NCBI RefSeq assembly: GCF_003573695.1
Contig: NC_039359.1
Coordinates: 72,673,292 to 72,737,291, forward strand
Reading direction: 5' to 3'
From: Papaver somniferum
Taxonomy: Eukaryota; Streptophyta; Magnoliopsida; Ranunculales; Papaveraceae
Length of the DNA: 64,000 nucleotides
Part shown: positions 1 through 11,320 of the stretch, piece after piece
Layout: each line of letters opens with the position of its first letter
Numbering within the stretch: position 1 is the first letter of the stretch
The notes under the pieces: model-generated
Databases searched by the model: none
Seen by the model: the letters and a program-made list of their open reading frames with translations, nothing else
What the model was told of the DNA's origin: nothing
Program-made: the position numbers and the translations under genes

Positions 1-465
1 ACTACCTCGTACAGTAATCTGTCACTACAGACTACTTCCCACTGTTCGGTACAAAATAAGTAAGCTCAAAACAAAGACACCCGAACCTTGCACCAAATGT
101 AATCTAAAACCAAATGATCAATCTATCTCTTGTACCCGTGCACATAAAACTCGATAATCCTTCAATCCTATCACTCAAAAACCTCGATATTGAGGCCATT
201 GAACCAAACCCATTGTTCCAATTCCCACAACCTCGCACAGTTATCTGTGACTACAGACTACTTCCCATTGTTCGCTACAGTATAAGTAAGCTCAAAACAT
301 AGACACCAGAACCTTGCACCAAATGTAAATATGACAAGGTTTCCTCTAGAAACAAATCAATCTATTTCTTGTTCCCGTGCACATAAAAATCTATAATCCT
401 TTAATCCTATCACTCAAAAACCTCGGATATTGAGGCCATTGAACCAAACCCATTGTTCCAATTCA
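1..465. repeat. Two-copy tandem duplication, about 230 bp per unit
   Basis: Two head-to-tail copies (about 1-228 and 229-465) share long stretches such as the block around CAGACTACTTCCCA, the segment CTTGCACCAAATGTAA and the block ending GAACCAAACCCATTGTTCC. They differ by scattered substitutions and a short insertion in copy 2 around 327-350. The first unit may begin left of the window. I see no gene in it. If the possible minus-strand exon at 588-724 is real, this repeat would lie in the intron downstream of it. Confidence 0.85.
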
Positions 466-1505
466 AACCCCATATAACAGTCATCATCAAGAAGATAATA
501 CATGGCTACATATTTGACATTACAAAAAATAAACTTTCTAAGTGCAGTATACCCAAAACTGATCAAGTCAAAGAAGGTTAGGTTTACCCGTGAAGCGCTC
601 TTCCAGTGGTCACTCTCTTGACAACTCTAATAGAAGGAATCCATTTGTTAATGGCTGAGGCAGTAGTAGTAGTGGCTTCTTTCAGGAGGTTCTGCAAACT
701 TTTTGAGTTTTGGTCAATCTTACTTCACTCATTCCCTAAAGGGGCATCTCTAAATCTAAACTTCTTTAAATCCAATAAGGATCATCATCAAATTAGTCAA
801 ATGAAAACAGGATTTCATCTCAAGAAACAACAACAACAACAACAACAACAAAACTAGTAACTTTTTTACCAGCAACTAGTCAAAATTAGTCAAAATCAGG
901 GTTCTAACTCAAAAAACAGAAGAACCCTTTTGCTTATTTCAAAATATGTACATGAGGTTAGCAAAATTAGAACTGAAGGATCCAACAAAAACAATCATCA
1001 GAATATCAATTTTGGAAATTTGTAACCTAAAAAAGGTAAAGATTAGTGAAAAACCTTCCAATCGGAGAAAGCAGAATCATGTTTAGTACGTTTACATTCT
1101 TCTCTCTTCAACCTGACGAATCTAGTTGGATCGTCTTTTATTCCCATATCTCTCTGAATCTAGACATCAAAATTCTCCTGAAAGTGATTGCTCTAACAAT
1201 TTCTTGTTTTTGCGTTATTAAAATGGCATATACCCGTTAATTTGAATTAGTAGGTATGGGACGGAAATAACCCTACTATTAAAAAGCATGTAACCGTTAT
1301 ACTTTTGGAAAACAAAATTTGTAGATTAATCCAAAGGGTGTTCCGAATTCCATCAGTTGAGTTTTTCTTTCGGAAATGCTAAACAATCCGGAGAAGTAAT
1401 ATCGAGTCTCACACACTCGTGGGACCCACCAAAAAATTGATCTTGTTTATCACCTCGGTGGCGGGCCCTCCAGGTTTATGAGACGTGGAATGTGTTTCGG
1501 GATCT
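466..1505. other. Intergenic DNA with a (CAA)n microsatellite
   Basis: No recognisable protein, TIR or LTR is visible. A pure CAA/CAAC microsatellite occupies about 825-852. The only coding-like stretch is the candidate minus-strand exon listed separately. The last five bases (1501-1505, GATCT) are the left target-site duplication of the Athila-like element that follows. Confidence 0.6.
588..724 (-). CDS. Possible internal exon of an unidentified minus-strand gene
   Basis: On the minus strand 724-588 is open in one frame and reads as an ordinary globular segment rich in S, T, K and V. It includes the stretches NLLKEATTTTASAINKW and VVKRVTTGRALHG. It ends at a good 5' splice site, CACGG followed by GTAAACC (intron would begin at 587). 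The upstream side is weak: an in-frame TGA lies at 725-727, and the nearest AG acceptors lack a clear pyrimidine tract. I do not recognise the family. It may be a relic or chance. Function unknown. Confidence 0.25.
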
Positions 1506-3417
1506 TGATGAGTGCCTAATATTGTATATATTTATCCCTTTTTGTTGGCATTTAACTCATCTTTTGTGCAGTAATTCTACATTTTATCCCATATTCTGTA
1601 TTTTCATTGTTTTCAAGAATAAATATTTTTCTTGCTTAATTTTGCATTTTTAGGTAATAAATAAAGTTTGGATGAATTGCGGAGCGGAATAGAGCAGAAA
1701 AGTAGTGAAAAGACGGGAAGAATTACGCAAGGAAGCCGCAAGAATGGAGCGCACGTCCAAAAAGCTAGGAATGGGCTCAAGAAGGAAGAATTGTTCTTAA
1801 AGAAGATATGGGCTTGGCATACCCAAGGCCCAAAACCCTCACCCAAACCCATTTTCTATATCCAAGCCCGTCTCGGATTTCAGCCGTCAGATCGAAGCAT
1901 TTCAGCATCCTACGGTCGCTCCTATGCATGTGCATCAAATCCCGATGATTCCGCTAAACACTACAACACCTAACCTAATCTCGCACCGTAGACTTCGTTG
2001 TATTTTATATCCTACGGTCGCTACAAGCTGCTTCTTCCTTATCCGTCCGATCCACCTACCATCTCCATATCCAGCGGCTTCAGCTCGTGGTACACACATC
2101 TTGATACACCCGCCTAACACACTAATACTCGAACCCTATGACCTAGCCAAACAGCTCCCTACCCTAACCCATATCGACCTCCACCTTCGTCTTCCTCTCC
2201 CCCTCTCTGCAACAGAAACACCCATTCCACCACCATCACCTCCACCTGCTACTTCCATCATCCATCACTCCTGTCACCACCATCACCTCCACCATCTCCA
2301 TCATTACCCGACACGACCCATCCCCCTAATTCGAAGCGCTTTAACCTCTCTCACCAACTGACCTAGGTGAGGGTTGATAAAACACCTCAAATTAGGGAGC
2401 AATTGTAGCAATTGGGAGCAGGAGAAGAACCGAGAGAGGCAGAGAAGACATGGGGCGACGTCAATTCAAAGTTTTGGTGAGTAAATTTCGGAAATTGAAA
2501 ACCCTAATTTCAATTCTAGGGTTTCGGAAAAATTGGGTATTTGGTGATATAAATAGGGAGTGATGTAGAGGGTTAGAGGGGGATGATCTCTGGACTATCC
2601 AGTAGAGAATTAAAGCAAAATATTATGCAATTCCAATTTCAGTCTTCTTATGCAGTTAACAGTTGATTGTTGTGTGTATGTTATGTTTGAATTATTTTGC
2701 ATGATGAATGTTGATGCTGTTAACATGTTTTTCATGAGCTAAGTTACTGCAGCTAAGGCTCAGATGAAGTCTTAGTGCATTGTTGGATGATGAATTGCTA
2801 GGTTAGAGCCTTAATGCTTGTTTTTCTTGTGCAATGGGAGAGATTAGTGCTCATCTGTGTGCTTGTGATTGATTGTACTGTCAAAAGACAGTCAATGCTA
2901 GGAGCACATTAGTTGAGCAAGCTGATTTTCTTTCCATTCCAATTGTATGCTTAGGGTCTGAATTTCAACCTAGAACTACATGGTTTGGCTAGGACACCAA
3001 GGTGGATTCTAAGCCATTAGCTTAGCCACAATATCCTTCTCAGTCACTTACATTTTCAGTCTTGCTTTGCTTCAAATTCAGTTTATATTTCTTAGCTGTG
3101 TTGCTCGCCTATTGTCTTGCAATTTGTAGTCTCTGTGCACTGAAAACAGTGCACAAAATCTCCCTCTGCCCTTGGCTTCCAAGCCTTGGTTCTTAGCTGT
3201 TTTCTTTGCTGCTTTGCTTTACCTTGCTGCTTTGGTTCTTTACTTCTGCCACTTTGTATGCCATATTACTTTGTCTCGCTCACTGTCTCCATTGTTAGCT
3301 TAGGTTTCTCTTATAGTGCTCCCACTCCCTGTGGACTTTCCCCTGCTTTCCTTCTATTCTATAAACTTGGCCTTGTATACTTGCAAGAGTTTTTGTGTGT
3401 TTTCCATTGGCACACCA
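1506..3417 (+). repeat. 5' LTR of element A
   Basis: Begins TGATGAGTGCC right after GATCT and ends in CACACCA six bases before the PBS. Its partner is 11361-13252. Differences from the partner are concentrated in about 1506-2350 (substitutions and short indels, notably around 1680-1790 and 2185-2280), while 2350-3417 shows only about seven. The segment 2090-2340 is CT/CCA-rich. ORFs here (for example 1924-2361 and 3186-3470) are composition-driven and have no recognisable domain. Confidence 0.95.
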
Positions 3418-3423
3418 AGTTTT

Positions 3424-3441
3424 TGGCGCCGCTGCCGGGGA
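3424..3441 (+). other. Primer-binding site, tRNA-Asp type
   Basis: TGGCGCCGCTGCCGGGGA lies six bases after the 5' LTR. It matches the reverse complement of the 3' end of plant tRNA-Asp(GTC), as I recall it, with one difference (GCT for GTT) that would still pair as G-U. A tRNA-Asp primer is typical of Athila elements. Confidence 0.85.
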
Positions 3442-3484
3442 GTGGTGTTGCCACTGCTGAGTTCCATTAGCATCTCTGCCTTGC

Positions 3485-3645
3485 AATCATTGCAGGCCTG
3501 CTTCACTATCATTGCAACCCTCTGCTTGCAATCATTGCAGCAGATCATTGCATACTTGCCTGCAATCATTGCACTGCAATGATTGCACTGTGATCATTGC
3601 AGGGTTGGCCTGACTATCTTTGCACTCTGTGATCATTGCAGGTAC
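3485..3645 (+). repeat. Short-motif array (ATCATTGCA) in the element A leader
   Basis: About eight copies of ATCATTGCA or its inverse TGCAATGAT are packed into 160 bp directly after the PBS, several within the near-palindrome TGCAATCATTGCA. It is followed (3650-3880) by a GCTGGGCTTG-rich stretch with loosely repeated units. It is non-coding leader. The ORF at 3583-3873 crosses it without resembling any protein. Confidence 0.7.
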
Positions 3646-4403
3646 CACCTTGGCTGTGCTGCTGCTGCTGGTGCCTTCTCTGCCAAGCTGTGCTGTGTTG
3701 CTGCTCCTGCCAAAGGTGCTGGTGCTGGGATTGAACCAACTGAGCTGGGCTTAGTAACCTCAATTTCGTTGGGCTTGCAACTTCTGCTCCTGGGCTTGCC
3801 TTTTCTGCTGGGCTTCGCTGCAGATTCTGCTGGGCCTGTGTTGCTGAGTCACTTCAACTGTTGCTGGGCTTGAGCGTGAGCTGCTTAGGACGATCCTAAA
3901 GCCCAACTGGGCTGTGCAACTAAAAGGGGACTAAAAGCCTATTTTTGGGCTTCCCTCCAAAAACCAAGTAAGCCTAACCCATGAGTTAACCCACTTGGGC
4001 CTCATTTAAATTCAAATTCGGGCTTGTAATAATTAATTTAATTATTTATTTGGGATTGTAATAATTTTTATTTATTTTCTTTTTCTTTTTTTTTATATTT
4101 GGGACTGTAATTATTTTTTTGTTTTTTTGTTTTTTTTTTTGTTTTTTTTATTTTTCTTTTATTTTTCTTTTTCTTTTATGGGCTTGTCTTAATTATTATT
4201 ATTGTTTTTATTTTTTTTTATGAGTTGTGCTAATTTATGCTAGGTTTAGTTCAAAAACTTTTCCAAAGCCCAATTTTAAACCAAAAACAAAATCCCTTAT
4301 TAAAACCAAAACCCACTCAAAAACCAAATCTTCGTAACCCTTGTGGGCCAAAACTGTTTCCGATTGCTCTGACTAAAATGTTAGTTAAGGTACCTACTAG
4401 GAC
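3646..4403 (+). other. Element A leader: T-rich tract and untranslated region before gag
   Basis: A non-coding leader between the repeat array and the gag start. The stretch 4065-4220 is a low-complexity T-rich tract built from TTTTATT and TTTTTG runs. No ORF with recognisable content precedes the gag ATG. Confidence 0.7.
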
Positions 4404-7151
4404 ATGATTGTGACCTACAGAGACCAAACAAACAGACTTGTTAGAATTAACCCAGACGAACCTATCGAAATTCTAAGTTCTGAGGGAGACAGTCCAGATC
4501 AACCAGAAACAATGGGAGAACCCCGTACCCTCAAGGATTATATGTACCCAACTAGAGCCAGTCAACCTTCTTGTATTGTGCTACCCGAGGTTAATGGCCA
4601 TTATGAGCTGAAATCAAGCACAATACAGATGCTTCCTATTTTTAGAGGTGTTGAGAATGAAAACCCGTACCACCACGTGAGAGAATTCGAGGAAATTTGT
4701 GGAACTCTGCGTTTCACTCAAATGTTCGACGAAACCCTAAAGTTAAGGCTCTTTCCTTTCTCCCTGAAAGATAAAGCAAAGGCCTGGCTTTATGCTTTAC
4801 AGCCTCAATCCATCATGACATGGGATGACCTCATAAAGGAGTTTTTCAAAAAGTTTTTCCCGAACCACAAGACTGCGACAATTCGTCAAAGTCTGAATAG
4901 CTTTGTGCAATTAGAAGGTGAGACCTTAGCTAGATACTTGGAGAGATTCAATGAATTATTGCTCCAATGTCCCCATCATGGTTTTGAAAAATGGAGACTT
5001 GTGCAAATTTTGTATGAGGGTCTAGATGTGTCCACCCGAACAACGGTTGAGTCGATGTGTAATGGTTTATTCGTAGACAAAACTGCTGATGCGTCTTGGG
5101 ACTTCTTGATTGAAGTAGCTGAAAAGACGCAACAGTGGGAATCCATCCGTGAAACCAGAAAGACTACATCCGAAGCAAAGGCTTTTAGGATTGAAGCGGA
5201 TTTCGAGGGAAGAGCAAACATGGCATCAATAGTTAGGAGATTAGAAGAGTTAGAACTACATAAAAATTCAAAACCTTCCACCACTACTCTCCGAGAACAT
5301 GTCACTTCGTCTGTTTGTGCCGCTTGTAACGACCCCAACCATCAATTCCAAAATTGTCCCGATTTGCTTGCAGTCCAGGAATCTAGGCTTGAACAGGCAC
5401 ATGCCATGTTTCAAAAACAAGAGCATAACCCTTATTCACAGACCTACAATCCAGGATGGAGAAACCACCCTAACTTTTCATGGTCAAAAGGACCCACTCA
5501 GGGAGGACCATCTCAACCCAATCAGAGCTATCAAAACAATCAGGGATATCAGAACAATCAAGGTTATCAACACCCGAGAAACCCTCAACAACAATCAAAC
5601 TCTCAACAACAATCATATCCTCAACACAATACCGACAAGAGATTATCCACCCTAGAGGAAATGTTCCAGAGTTTGATGCAAAGTCAGAAAAATCTAGATC
5701 AAAAGATGGATCAAATGTGTGAGAGAGAAAAGGGTAAACTTCCGAGCCAACCCCAACAAAATCCAAAGAGGATATTTCAAACAGGCACAACATCCTGCAC
5801 TGAAACCTCACCCGATCAAGTCCATGCCATTACCACCCTCCGAAGTGGTAAAGTCATCGAGAACAACGTGGGCGAACCTAATGAATCTGATACAAATTCC
5901 ACGCTGTCTCCACAACCCCAGAAAACCAAAGAACCTGAGCAAGTTGGAAAATCTGACAATTCTACTGCTGTGAATGTCCCTTTGCCAACTCATTCTCCTG
6001 TTGCCCCATTTCCTCAAAGATTGATCTATCAACAGAAAAGTACCCATTACAATGAGATGTTAGATCTGTTCAAGAGAGTCAACATCAACATTCCTTTTCT
6101 TGAAGCAATCAAGCAAATCCCTGCTTATGCCAAATTCCTCAAAGACTTGTGTACTCAAAAGCGCAAGCTCAATGTGCAAAAACGTGCTTTCTTAGCTGAG
6201 CAGGTGAGTTCCATCATTCTGAACAAAACTCCACCCAAGTTTAGGGATCCAGGATGTCCAACAATTTCTTGCACTATAGGAGAACACACGGTCAATAAAG
6301 CGTTATTAGACCTAGGTGCAAGTGTTAACCTACTGCCATATTCTGTTTATGAGCAGTTAGGTCTTGGGGAGTTGAAACCAACATCTATCACTCTACAACT
6401 GGCAGACCGATCTGTCAAGATTCCTCGTGGAGTGGTCGAAGACGTTTTGATCAAGGTTGACAAATTCTATTTTCCCGTAGACTTCATTGTCTTAGACACT
6501 CAACCTGTACAAAACCCAGACTGTCACATTCCTGTCATCTTAGGACGTCCTTTCTTGGCTACGTCCAACGCGATCATTAATTGTCGTAATGGAGTGTTGA
6601 AACTGTCTTTTGGTAACATGACGGTAGAATTGAATGTGTTCGATATTAGTCAACAACCTGTGAATCTTGATGATGATGATGTGCATGAAGTTAATATGAT
6701 TGAAGGATTAATGCAAGATTCGTTGACTAACATTCTATCCGTCGACCCCTTTCAAGCATGTATGGAGAACTTTAACCAGATTCCTATGATGGCATACTGT
6801 AGTGACGTCCTATCTCTGCTCGAATCTGTACCTCAAATGGACATCACTGAAAGGAAATATGAAGTGGAACCACCCTTACTCTCTGATTCCAAGCTTATTC
6901 CATCCATTGTTGAGCCACCCAAGCTTGAATTGAAAACATTGCCTAGTACGTTGAAGTACGCATTCCTAGGTTCTTCTGATACTTTACCCGTCATTATTTC
7001 ATCATGTTTAGACACGGAACAGGAAAGTAAGCTTTTAGAAGTACTTAAGGAACACAAAGAGGCCTTAGGATGGACCATCTCAGATCTCAAAGGAATTAGT
7101 CCCACCATTTGCATGCACCACATTAACCTTGAAGAGAATGCCAAACCATAG
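4404..7151 (+). CDS. Gag-protease polyprotein of element A (Athila type)
   Basis: A 915-residue reading frame opening with ATG at 4404. The capsid-like region spans about residues 85-250. A CCHC zinc knuckle follows at C305, C308, H313 and C318, the RNA-binding part of nucleocapsid. Then comes a Q/N-rich low-complexity linker (about 345-405) and the Athila-typical ITTLRSGK motif (about 476). The pepsin-like retroviral protease begins near residue 630, with its active-site loop read as DLGAS (D636), a common plant variant of D-S/T-G. The frame ends at TAG 7149-7151 where it should run into RT. The homologous sequence continues in another frame, so a one-base loss near 7148 created the stop. 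Neighbours are the PBS and leader upstream and broken pol downstream. Confidence 0.9.
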   Translation: MIVTYRDQTNRLVRINPDEPIEILSSEGDSPDQPETMGEPRTLKDYMYPTRASQPSCIVLPEVNGHYELKSSTIQMLPIFRGVENENPYHHVREFEEICGTLRFTQMFDETLKLRLFPFSLKDKAKAWLYALQPQSIMTWDDLIKEFFKKFFPNHKTATIRQSLNSFVQLEGETLARYLERFNELLLQCPHHGFEKWRLVQILYEGLDVSTRTTVESMCNGLFVDKTADASWDFLIEVAEKTQQWESIRETRKTTSEAKAFRIEADFEGRANMASIVRRLEELELHKNSKPSTTTLREHVTSSVCAACNDPNHQFQNCPDLLAVQESRLEQAHAMFQKQEHNPYSQTYNPGWRNHPNFSWSKGPTQGGPSQPNQSYQNNQGYQNNQGYQHPRNPQQQSNSQQQSYPQHNTDKRLSTLEEMFQSLMQSQKNLDQKMDQMCEREKGKLPSQPQQNPKRIFQTGTTSCTETSPDQVHAITTLRSGKVIENNVGEPNESDTNSTLSPQPQKTKEPEQVGKSDNSTAVNVPLPTHSPVAPFPQRLIYQQKSTHYNEMLDLFKRVNINIPFLEAIKQIPAYAKFLKDLCTQKRKLNVQKRAFLAEQVSSIILNKTPPKFRDPGCPTISCTIGEHTVNKALLDLGASVNLLPYSVYEQLGLGELKPTSITLQLADRSVKIPRGVVEDVLIKVDKFYFPVDFIVLDTQPVQNPDCHIPVILGRPFLATSNAIINCRNGVLKLSFGNMTVELNVFDISQQPVNLDDDDVHEVNMIEGLMQDSLTNILSVDPFQACMENFNQIPMMAYCSDVLSLLESVPQMDITERKYEVEPPLLSDSKLIPSIVEPPKLELKTLPSTLKYAFLGSSDTLPVIISSCLDTEQESKLLEVLKEHKEALGWTISDLKGISPTICMHHINLEENAKP

Positions 7152-8450
7152 GGAAATGCAAAGGAGACTTAATCCTAACATGAGAGATGTAGTCAAAGGA
7201 GAGATCCTGAAACTACTTGATGCGGGTATCATATACCCAATTCCCGATAGCAAATGGGTTAGTCCCATTCAAGTTGTGCCTAAGAAGTCAGGCATTACTG
7301 TAGTTCAACGACAAGAATGAATTAGTCCTACTCGTACAACCACAGGATGGCGAGTATGCATCGACTACAGGAAGTTGAACACAGTAACAAGGAAGATCAC
7401 TTCCCGCTCCCTTTCATTGACCAAATGCTAGAACGTGTGTCTGGACACAGTCACTACTGTTTTCTAGATGGCTTTTCCGGTTATAACCAAATTCACATTG
7501 CTCCAGAAGATCAGGAAAAAACTACATTCACGTGTCCATTTGGGACGTTTGCTTATAGACGTATGCCCTTCGGGTTGTGTAATGCACCTGCTACTTTTCA
7601 GCGTTGCATGATGAGCATTTTTTCTGACATGATAGATAGTTTTCTCGAGATCTTTATGGATGATTTCTCTGTTTTTGGTTCCTCGTTTGACGAATGTTTG
7701 AAGCATCTTGCCCTCGTGATATCCAGATGTAAAGAAAAGAACCTTGTTCTAAATTGGGAAAAATGCCATTTTATGGTGAATTCAGGAATAGTTCTAGGAC
7801 ACATCATCTCAGAAAAAGGAATTGAAGTGGATAAAGCTAAAGTTGACCTCATTCAACATCTACCACAACCTCGCTCTGTGAAGGAGATCAGATCATTTCT
7901 AGGTCATGCTGGTTTTTACCGGCGATTCATCAAAGATTTCAGCAAAATCTCCAGACCTCTGTGCAGTCTTCTCTCCAAAGATGTTGCCTTCAATTTCGAT
8001 GCTGCTTGTGTGAAGGCATGGGAGGAATTAAAAACCCTTCTCACCACCGCTCCTATAGTCCGACCACCCGATTGGAAGCTTCCGTTCGAACTTATGTGTG
8101 ATGCCTCTGATTATGCTGTTGGTGCTGTTTTAGGACAGCGAGTTGATAGACTACCATATGTGATATACTATGCTAGCAAAACCCTTAATGATGCCCAACT
8201 CAATTATTCAACTACCGAGAAGGAATTGCTTGCCGTCGTTTTCGCATTAGACAAGTTTAGATCTTATCTGATAGGGTCTAAGATCATCATATACACAGAC
8301 CATGCGGCTTTGAAGTATCTTCTTTCCAAGAAGGATGCTAAAGCTCGCCTTATTCGATGGATACTCTTATTACAGGAATTCGATCTCGAAATCCGTGATA
8401 AGAAAGGTTGTGAGAATGTGGTTGCTGATCATTTGTCTAGATTAACTTAG
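7129..8450 (+). pseudogene. Reverse transcriptase and RNase H of element A, frame-broken
   Basis: RT homology starts at about 7129 in a frame different from gag, continues to TGA 7318-7320, and resumes in further frames from 7340. A second small deletion lies near 7394, just after the motif for the dNTP-binding start (VCIDYRK). From 7395 a long frame runs to 8450. It contains the palm motif with catalytic FMDD (residues 103-106 of the frame opening at 7347), the [19 protein letters not shown] block and the thumb/connection. It then holds an RNase H (about residues 245-365, with [13 protein letters not shown] and [11 protein letters not shown]). It ends with the usual ADHLSRL. Function in an intact copy is reverse transcription of the genomic RNA; this copy cannot do it as one protein. 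Confidence 0.9.
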
Positions 8451-8529
8451 AGTCTATTGATGAATGTGAGATGATTAGAGAATCATTCCCAGATGAACAG
8501 CTGATGTCTATCTCAGACCTTCCTTGATT

Positions 8530-9804
8530 TGCTGATATTGTTAACTACCTCGCTACAGGTAGGATGCCCTCACGTTGGTCGAGACAAGACCGCTCTAAAT
8601 TCTGGCTGAAGTTAAACATTTCCTTTGGGATGACCCATATTTGTTTAAGTACTGCCCAGACCAAATCATTAGGAGATGTGTCCCCAACACTGAACAGAAA
8701 GATGTGATATCTTTCTGTCATGACCAAGCATGTGGAGGCCATTTCAGTGCCAAGAAAACCGCTGCAAAGATCTTGCAGTGTGGATTCTATTGGCCATCAT
8801 TGTTCAAGGATTGCCATGATATTTTGTGCTTGTGAACGCTGTCAAAAGCTAGGAAGCATTTCGAGGAGAAACATGATGCCATTGAACCCCATTTTGATTG
8901 TGGAGATTTTTGATGTTTGGGGGATAGACTTCATGGGTCCATTCCCATTCTGACAGCAAGTTGTACATCCTAGTCGCAGTTGATTACGTTTCTAAGTGGG
9001 TAGAAGCCATAGCAACCAGAACAAATGACCACAAGGTGGTACTTTCATTTCTAAAGGAAACATATTTTCACGTTTTGGTACCCCTAGAGCTATCATCAGT
9101 GACGGCGGTTCACATTTCGTAACAAGTACTTGAGTCTTTAGTACGCAAGTATGGCATAACTCACAAGGTTGCTACTCCGTACCACCCTCAGACAGTGGAC
9201 AAGTGGAAGTTCTAATAGGGAAATTAAGCACATTCTGGAGAAGACGGTTAACCCGTCAGGAAAGATTGGTCATTAGATTGAATGATGCTTTGTGGGCCTA
9301 TAGAACAGCTTATAAGACACCAATTGGCATGTCCCCCTATCGTCTAGTGTATGGAAAGCCGTGCCATCTACCTGTGGAATTAGAACATCGTGCCTACTGG
9401 GCAATCAAAGAGCTGAACTTTTCTCTGGACGAAGTGGAATTCAAAGGAAACTTCAACTCAACGAGTTGGAAGAATTGAGAAATGAGGCTTATGACAGTGC
9501 CAAGCTGTACAAGCAGAAGATGAAGATATTTCATGACAAGCGTATTCTACGCAAATCCTTCACTCCTGGTCAGAAAGTCTTGCTGTATGACTCCCGATTA
9601 CATCTTTTTCCAGGAAAACTGCGTTCCAGATGGAAGGGTCCGTACCTAGTACGCACAGTTTTTCCTCATGGAGCTGTAGAGCTGGAGGATGTCTCCAACA
9701 AGAACGTTTTCAAAGTCAACGGGCAGAGATTAAAGCCATTCCTTGAGCCATTTCCACCCGACATTGAAACAACCAACCTGGAGGACCCAGTCTATGTGGA
9801 CTAA
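8530..9804 (+). pseudogene. Integrase of element A, multiply frame-shifted
   Basis: Three frames together cover an integrase. An N-terminal HHCC zinc-binding segment lies at 8641-8860 ([11 protein letters not shown] followed by CERCQK after a frame change). The first catalytic Asp is in WGIDFMGPF at about 8920-8945. The second is in the SDGGSHF segment near 9092. The region of the catalytic Glu near 9200 is again split by frame changes. The C-terminal part is open from 9361 to 9804, with the DNA-binding SH3-like fold signature (GQKVLLYDSRL then RSRWKGPYLV). There is no chromodomain, as expected for Athila. TAA at 9802-9804 ends pol. Confidence 0.88.
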
Positions 9805-10145
9805 ACTGGTCCACTCTTTCCCTAAATAACCAAAAAGTTTTCCAAATGTTTCCCTAAAAACCAAAATTTGTCTTTTTCCCATCAAAACCAAATGTCTCCC
9901 AACAAAACCAAATTTTTCCCAAAAAGTCCAATCCCATTAAAAACCAAATTTTCTTGTAGATAATGTGTTAGTTAAATTTCCTTTTGTATATATTTGTGCT
10001 CATCCATTGTGACTCCTAATATGATGGATTTTTGCCTTGAATAACGGAGTTTTAATCGAGCTTTCGCCGTACAATCGGGTATTCTCTCCTTTTACTCTAG
10101 CATGTTCCTCTTCATATATTGTTTTATAATTCTTTCCATATTTTG

Positions 10146-10186
10146 AAACATTGAGGACAATGTTTAGTTTAGGTTTGGGGGTATAG
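10146..10186 (+). other. Upstream hairpin plus PPT-like module in element A
   Basis: A perfect 8 bp stem (AAACATTG, loop AGGA, CAATGTTT, 10146-10165) is followed after five bases by AGGTTTGGGGGTATAG. The TTTGGGGGTA core is the same as at the true PPT 1.17 kb downstream. The same module occurs in the second Athila-like element at 28206-28242. Confidence 0.8.
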
Positions 10187-10666
10187 AGTAGATACCATGA
10201 TAATATGCTATAATTGAAAACGAACTCCTTCTTTTGAAAAAATCGAAAAAAAAAAAATTAAAAAAAAAATTAAAAAAATGAAAAAAATAAAAAATGGAGC
10301 TCATTTACCTTGAAATGTTGACTCTTGTGCAAATATGTAATTATTAGGAGTCTTAGTCTAGATATTTAGGCACCCTGATTCTAGCACAATTCACATAGTG
10401 ATAAGAAATTTGCACGCGCACGATCTACCAATACATGTATGGCCTCGATCTTCAAGGTGTTTGATAGGAAGTTACGATTGCCAATCACTTTAGAATACTG
10501 AACGAAACTTGACTAGCTTGTTCTTTGGTTGGTTGGGATAGAAGGTGGAGGTTACATTAAGAAAGACAACCATCGAATTTAACTGGGTGCATCAAAAAGG
10601 GCTACCTCTTGCAAAGTGTCATGTAATCTTTTGTTTCCTTTTGTATATGTATCAAAAGTTTTCTTT

Positions 10667-10698
<32 letters not shown>

Positions 10699-11204
10699 GA
10701 TGTATATTCAGAAAAAAAAATATCAGAAAATACAAAAAAAAATCAAGTATTTATCAATTCCATCATCTCTTGTTCCAAAAATAAAAGAGAGTAGTCAATG
10801 TAAATAAGAGTCATGTAAATAGTCATTTTGTTGTTTCATTGTAATAAGCAAGGAGGGTGTATGCCATTGATGTACAACGCGAGTAATTGTGAAATACCTC
10901 CAACTCATTCACAATTCTCGTAAAGTCCGGACAGCTAGCTAGATTTCGACCTTGGTTCTTAGCCTGAGAAACTATCTCTTGGTGATTAGTAGTCATAACT
11001 TCGATCTTTCTTTACACATGTGTAGATACACTTTACACTCTTATCACATGTCTTTTTTGTTATCAGTGCTAGGATTGTGCCTTGATAGCTAGATTGACAT
11101 CTCCATTTTGCTGTGAGCTTAAACTGTTTGCACATGTCACATTTGATGGAATCTGAGCTTATATTTTGACCTAGAACTTTGTAGGTACGTTCTAAGCAAA
11201 CCTT

Positions 11205-11320
11205 CACGAGACTTCAACTCGTCCACTAGGGACACTTAGTGGTTTAAAAGGCTTAGTGCATACGCTAAATGCATTCGAGAGACCAGCGACAGTGGTATAG
11301 GTAGGATTTCCTTAGTTTTG
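11205..11320 (+). other. Conserved structured block before the PPT of element A
   Basis: A ~115 bp block shared with 29233-29332 of the second Athila-like element although their coding regions are unrelated. It carries potential stems CGAG/CTCG (about 11207-11221), CACTA/TAGTG (11224-11241) and TGCAT/ATGCA around ACGCTAA (11257-11273), and ends in GCGACAGTG. Conservation of pairing suggests a selected RNA signal. The role is unknown. Confidence 0.7.

Noticed and set aside
1924..2361. 145-codon frame rich in P, H and T
   Set aside because: It lies in the U3 part of the element A LTR, follows a CT/CCA-rich tract, and is broken by indels in the other LTR copy. It is compositional, not a gene.
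3186..3470. 94-codon frame rich in C, F and L, repeated at 13022-13348
   Set aside because: Part of both LTRs of element A, with no domain; in the 5' copy it runs into the PBS.
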